Source: Verrucomicrobiota bacterium (lineage in GTDB: Bacteria > Verrucomicrobiota > Verrucomicrobiia > Verrucomicrobiales > Akkermansiaceae). Taken from it: 7,870 nt of DNA. The notes beneath the pieces are model-generated. The model saw only the letters and a program-made list of their open reading frames with translations. It was not told the DNA's origin and ran no database searches. The DNA lies in contig WBXE01000106.1 of the NCBI GenBank assembly GCA_008932955.1, positions 1 through 7,870 of the forward strand, in the 5' to 3' direction. A program made the translations under genes and the position numbers. The first letter of the stretch is position 1; each line of letters starts with the position of its first letter. Positions 5,059 through 7,870 of this stretch are shown piece after piece.

Positions 5059-6654
5059 ATGCATATTACCGTCTGGGATGGGTTGATCGTGGCGGCGTAC
5101 GCCCTGGTAGTCATCACCATTGGGCTGCGTGCCGGACGCCAGCAAGCTAGCAGCGAGGAGTACTTTCTGGCGGGGCGCACGCTGCGCTGGCCATTCATCG
5201 GCGCGTCCATCTATGCCGCCAATATCTCCACCGAGCATTTCGTCGGACTGGCCGGCAGCGCTTACGTCATGGGCATGGCTATCGGCGCTTACGAATGGAT
5301 CGCGGTATTCTGTCTGGTGCCGCTGATCCTCATTTTCCTACCACTCTATATCCGAACTCGCATCTACACAGTGCCCGAGTTTTTGGAAAAACGCTTCGAT
5401 CCGAGTGTGCGACTGTTGTTTTCGGGCTTCATGCTCGCCATGTCCATCGTTGCCAAAATCGCCATTTCGCTATGGGCGGCGGCCATTGTTTTCTCGGATG
5501 TGTTGGGCTGGGACCGGCTCACCGTCATCTGGGTCGTCGGCTTGGTCACCGCACTCTACACCATGAAGGGCGGCCTCGGGGCGGTAGTCTATACCGATGC
5601 CATTCAAACCGCGGTACTGCTCGCCGCCGCCATCGCCCTAACGACTATCGGCCTCCATCAGGTCGGCGGGTTTAGCGGGTTGCACGCCAAGCTCGACCCG
5701 GCAATGTTCTCGATGGTGCGGCCGGCCAGCGACCCGGACCTGCCGTGGCCGGGGGTGTTCATCGGGGTGTTTTTTGTCGGGGCATTTTATTTCTCGATGG
5801 ACCAGGTGTTAGTGCAGCGGGTGTTTGCGGCCAAGAACCTCAACGAAGGGCGCCTCGGAGCGGTGTTCTGCGCGTTCCTCAAAACCCTCAACCCGCTGCT
5901 CATCGTGATGCCCGGCCTCATTGCCAAGGCACTCTATCCACATTTGGAACACAATGACGACGCCTACCCGACCTTGCTGAAAGACCTGATGCCGCATGGC
6001 TTGCTTGGCCTAACCATTGCCGGGCTCACCGCCGCGCTAATGGGCCACCTCAGCGCGACCTACAATTCCATCGCCACGCTCTTCACGCGGGATTTCTATT
6101 TGTGGTTCCGGCCGCAGGCGTCACAGCAGCGGCAGATTCTCGTCGGGCGCATCGCCGTGTTGGTGGTGTTTGTGTTAGGGGCGGTGTGGGCACCGATCAT
6201 CGGCGGCTACAAATCGCTCTTCATCTATCTGCAAAACATCTCCGCCTATCTGATGATGCCATTCGCCTTCATCTTTTTCTTCGGGGTGTTTTGGAAACGC
6301 ATCAATACCCAGGGGGTAATGGCCTGCATGCTCGTGTCGTTCGTGTTGTGCCCGGTGATGTTATATAACAACCAGCTCAAGCCAGCGGAGCAATGGTTCC
6401 AGTGCATCAACACGCCATTTCTAACACCCTGGCTGCACCGCGCCATGATTGTCACCGGTATCTGCGTCGCCTTTCTAGTGGGGGTGTCGCTGCTCACGCC
6501 GCGGCCAGCTGCGGCCAAGCTGGTGGACACCACCGTGCATTGTTTGTGGGACGGGGCGGCAGCAACTTCCGCAGTGCCTTGGTTCAAGGATTACCGGCTG
6601 TGGTTGAGCATCGTCTGCGTCGCCACCGCCGTGCTGTGGTATGCGATGCGCTAG
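5059..6654 (+). CDS. SGLT-like sodium/solute symporter (SSS family)
   Basis: A 531-residue inner-membrane protein with about 14 hydrophobic segments and the LeuT-type SSS fold, which would use a cation gradient to import a solute, probably a sugar. Family blocks are SSEEYFLAGR (31-40), the TM1 block GASIYAANISTEHFVGLAG (48-66), KGGLGAVVYTDAIQT (170-184, with D180), MDQVLVQRVFAAKN (247-260), LFIYLQNISAY (387-397) and FWKRIN (411-416). Counterparts of the human SGLT1 sugar contacts, aligned from memory, are kept: N55, H60, E79, Y244, K275 and Q392, with F245 where SGLT1 has Trp. The TM8 serine pair of the Na2 site (SS in SGLT1) is Gly329-His330, in MGHLSATYNS. The ATG at 5059 opens TM0 directly and has no Shine-Dalgarno motif. 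The last codon overlaps the end of the opposing protease gene. The substrate is not determinable; myo-inositol or another polyol is possible. Confidence 0.92.
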   Translation: MHITVWDGLIVAAYALVVITIGLRAGRQQASSEEYFLAGRTLRWPFIGASIYAANISTEHFVGLAGSAYVMGMAIGAYEWIAVFCLVPLILIFLPLYIRTRIYTVPEFLEKRFDPSVRLLFSGFMLAMSIVAKIAISLWAAAIVFSDVLGWDRLTVIWVVGLVTALYTMKGGLGAVVYTDAIQTAVLLAAAIALTTIGLHQVGGFSGLHAKLDPAMFSMVRPASDPDLPWPGVFIGVFFVGAFYFSMDQVLVQRVFAAKNLNEGRLGAVFCAFLKTLNPLLIVMPGLIAKALYPHLEHNDDAYPTLLKDLMPHGLLGLTIAGLTAALMGHLSATYNSIATLFTRDFYLWFRPQASQQRQILVGRIAVLVVFVLGAVWAPIIGGYKSLFIYLQNISAYLMMPFAFIFFFGVFWKRINTQGVMACMLVSFVLCPVMLYNNQLKPAEQWFQCINTPFLTPWLHRAMIVTGICVAFLVGVSLLTPRPAAAKLVDTTVHCLWDGAAATSAVPWFKDYRLWLSIVCVATAVLWYAMR

Positions 6655-7691
6655 CCATTTTTCACCTCATTGCGCCGGGAGCGCAGCAACATCGCCCCCA
6701 CCACCAAACCACAGAGCGTCAGCACGTTGCCCGGCTCGGGAACCGGCATCAAGGTGTAACCCATCACATCAAACGCACGCAGGTCCGTCGCGGCAATGTT
6801 CAGCGTTTCGCCATAGCCGGCGGTCGGATCCAAAATGCCGATGCCAAGGTTGTCTTTCCAATGGCTCGCCTGCCTTCCGTCACCGTAGTAGGTTCCATCG
6901 GCAAATAGCGCCACGGGCGTCAGGCCGCCGTCGACGGAAAAATACTTGGCACGCGGGTCGGCTGCATAATCCGTGACCCCCACTCCTTGGGCGACACTCA
7001 ATGCCGAATAGCGGAACAAATCAATCAGGTTGGAACTGAAGTATGCGCCAGGCTTAGCACCGTTGTTGAAGTCAATGTCATCCACGCCGCTGACGAAGCC
7101 GAGCGCATGGCCGATTTCGTGCGCCGCCACGCCAACAAAATCAATCGTGCCTGGCGCTACGTGGCTATGATTGAAATCAAAATTAAAATCGGAACTGAAG
7201 CGGATGATCGCATCCAGTGAGTTGTAATGAGGCGCGAGCAGGCCGAGTGCTTTGGCGTTCGCGTAGGTCAACCCGACGCGGTCCATCGTGTCCACATAAG
7301 GCGTGGCGCTGTTGAAATTGTCGCTGGTATGATTGATCAGGCGGCTGTAAAAGGAACCGGAGGGCAGGGCCGCGCAGGATGAGTAATCATCGCTCGAGCT
7401 GCGATTGGCGACGAGTGCCTGAACCGTTTGCGAATAGGATGGCTCACCAAACGCGCAGGCTGTTTGACCAATGATATTGGCACCGAGCGACGAGTACCCG
7501 ATCTCGATGTTAACGGTGATGTTGTTCGCCAACCTAGAGGACCACAGGTTGGCGGCCGCGCTGAAACCGTCAATCGCATACTGTGGCGTGCCCGCATCGG
7601 CTATCAGGTTGAAGTTGAGCGCGGCCCGCAGCGAGCCGGTTGCCAGCACCAGCAGCGTGCCGACGGCAATGGAAAGTTTTTTGTTAATCAT
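6651..7691 (-). CDS. Secreted PEP-CTERM zinc metalloprotease (HEXXH, NF038122-like)
   Basis: A 346-residue exported protein. A signal peptide (MINKK, then a hydrophobic core, cleaved near ALRA-type residues 21-24) leads to a mature domain. The catalytic motif is HEIGHALGFVSGVDD (191-205): zinc ligands H191 and H195, catalytic E192. The third metzincin ligand is not at the usual place (S201); D204, D205 or H277 (in ASHWKDN) are candidates. The domain ends in LNIAATDLRAFDVMGYTL (297-314), as in the metalloprotease family I recall as NF038122. The tail is a textbook PEP-CTERM sorting signal: VPEPG (317-321), one hydrophobic segment (322-336) and RSRR (337-340). It would be processed by an exosortase encoded elsewhere and end up at the cell surface or in exopolysaccharide. 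Cys79 and Cys106 could form a disulfide. Start ATG at 7691 gives a good signal peptide; only a weak GGA lies upstream. Its substrate is unknown. Confidence 0.88.
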   Translation of the reverse strand: MINKKLSIAVGTLLVLATGSLRAALNFNLIADAGTPQYAIDGFSAAANLWSSRLANNITVNIEIGYSSLGANIIGQTACAFGEPSYSQTVQALVANRSSSDDYSSCAALPSGSFYSRLINHTSDNFNSATPYVDTMDRVGLTYANAKALGLLAPHYNSLDAIIRFSSDFNFDFNHSHVAPGTIDFVGVAAHEIGHALGFVSGVDDIDFNNGAKPGAYFSSNLIDLFRYSALSVAQGVGVTDYAADPRAKYFSVDGGLTPVALFADGTYYGDGRQASHWKDNLGIGILDPTAGYGETLNIAATDLRAFDVMGYTLMPVPEPGNVLTLCGLVVGAMLLRSRRNEVKNG

Positions 7692-7741
7692 AAGTTGGTT
7701 ATTCCAGTACTATATACAATATCTGTGAGTTCCCCGCTAAC

Positions 7742-7770
7742 TTGCCGCCGCCAGCTTCAAATGGCGGCAA
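7742..7770. repeat. 8-bp inverted repeat in the protease leader
   Basis: TTGCCGCC (7742-7749) and GGCGGCAA (7763-7770) are perfect inverted repeats around 13 nt. An alternative register pairs GCCGCCA (7747-7753) with TGGCGGC (7762-7768) around an 8-nt loop. It lies 51-79 nt upstream of the protease ATG. It may be an mRNA leader structure, or the terminator of a gene beyond the edge, although no T-run follows. Confidence 0.4.
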
Positions 7771-7808
7771 TTTCCCAGCGGTTCGGTGGTGAATTGATCT
7801 AAACCGCA

Positions 7809-7836
7809 GACCTAGCCTTTCAAGCCATTTTGTCAA
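7809..7836 (-). promoter_or_regulatory. Possible sigma-70-type promoter of the protease gene
   Basis: A consensus -35 hexamer TTGACA (7836-7831) is followed after 16 nt by TAGGTC (7814-7809), a poor -10 box. If used, it would leave a leader of about 110 nt containing the inverted repeat at 7742-7770. The AT-rich TATAGT (about 7713-7708) is a better -10 box but lacks a good -35. Confidence 0.25.
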
Positions 7837-7846
7837 CCGAAAATCC

Positions 7847-7858
7847 CCGACATGTCGG
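7847..7858. promoter_or_regulatory. 12-bp perfect palindrome, operator candidate
   Basis: CCGACATGTCGG reads the same on both strands. It lies 10 nt beyond the TTGACA hexamer on the minus strand, where an activator site would be expected. No known regulator is recognised, and the element could belong to whatever lies past the right edge. Confidence 0.3.
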
Positions 7859-7870
7859 CGCTGGTTCAAA

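Larger units (their letters stand above)
7692..7870. other. Upstream region of the metalloprotease gene
   Basis: No gene is visible from 7692 to the right edge. On the minus strand it holds, from far to near, a 12-bp palindrome (7847-7858), a TTGACA hexamer (7836-7831), a GC-rich hairpin (7742-7770) and an AT-rich stretch containing TATATAGT (about 7719-7708). It most likely carries the protease promoter and leader. Confidence 0.55.

Noticed and set aside
4781..5150. Small open frames on both strands between pckG and the symporter
   Set aside because: They run through both palindromes, start without ribosome sites and have no recognisable content.
2848..6654. pckG plus symporter as a carbon-uptake operon
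   Set aside because: The genes share a strand, but nearly 290 nt with a terminator-like palindrome separates them, so co-transcription is not supported.

Overview
The window looks like ordinary chromosomal DNA of a GC-rich Gram-negative bacterium, most likely in the Verrucomicrobiota (PVC group). This is inferred from three things. There is a secreted metalloprotease with a PEP-CTERM sorting tail. The rhomboid has a cytosolic tail of a type I associate with Bacteroidetes/Verrucomicrobia proteins. The intergenic gaps hold palindromes and short tandem repeats of the style common in those genomes. No phylogenetic marker such as rRNA is present, so the assignment is tentative.

Layout, left to right. 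Positions 1-346 (minus) hold the N-terminal part of an acetolactate synthase large subunit (ilvB-like), cut by the left edge. Positions 347-718 are a gene-free gap with two small palindromes and an ~90-nt nested, REP-like palindrome. Positions 719-2427 (minus) are a two-gene unit, rhomboid protease then MazG nucleotide pyrophosphohydrolase, joined by an ATGA stop/start overlap. Positions 2428-2928 are a ~500-nt gap holding a small hairpin and a 9-nt tandem repeat with an inverted counterpart. Positions 2929-4770 (plus) are a complete GTP-dependent phosphoenolpyruvate carboxykinase (pckG). Positions 4771-5058 hold a triplicated TAGT and two very strong perfect palindromes. Positions 5059-6654 (plus) are an SGLT-like sodium/solute symporter. 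Positions 6651-7691 (minus) are a signal-peptide-bearing, PEP-CTERM-tailed zinc metalloprotease. The symporter and protease are tail to tail, and the single tetranucleotide CTAG supplies both stop codons. Positions 7692-7870 are the protease upstream region, with a hairpin, a possible promoter and a 12-bp perfect palindrome.

The genes do not form one pathway. ilvB (branched-chain amino acids), mazG (nucleotide house-cleaning), the rhomboid (membrane proteolysis), pckG (gluconeogenesis entry), the symporter (probably sugar uptake) and the secreted protease are unrelated; only rhomboid-mazG shows clear coupling. I found no phage, insertion sequence, CRISPR, toxin-antitoxin or defence locus, and no convincing new multi-gene system. 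The points most worth a second look are the three structurally different intergenic palindrome/repeat families, the Gly-His replacement of the usual Na2-site serines in the symporter, the non-canonical zinc site of the PEP-CTERM protease, and the shared-stop convergent overlap.
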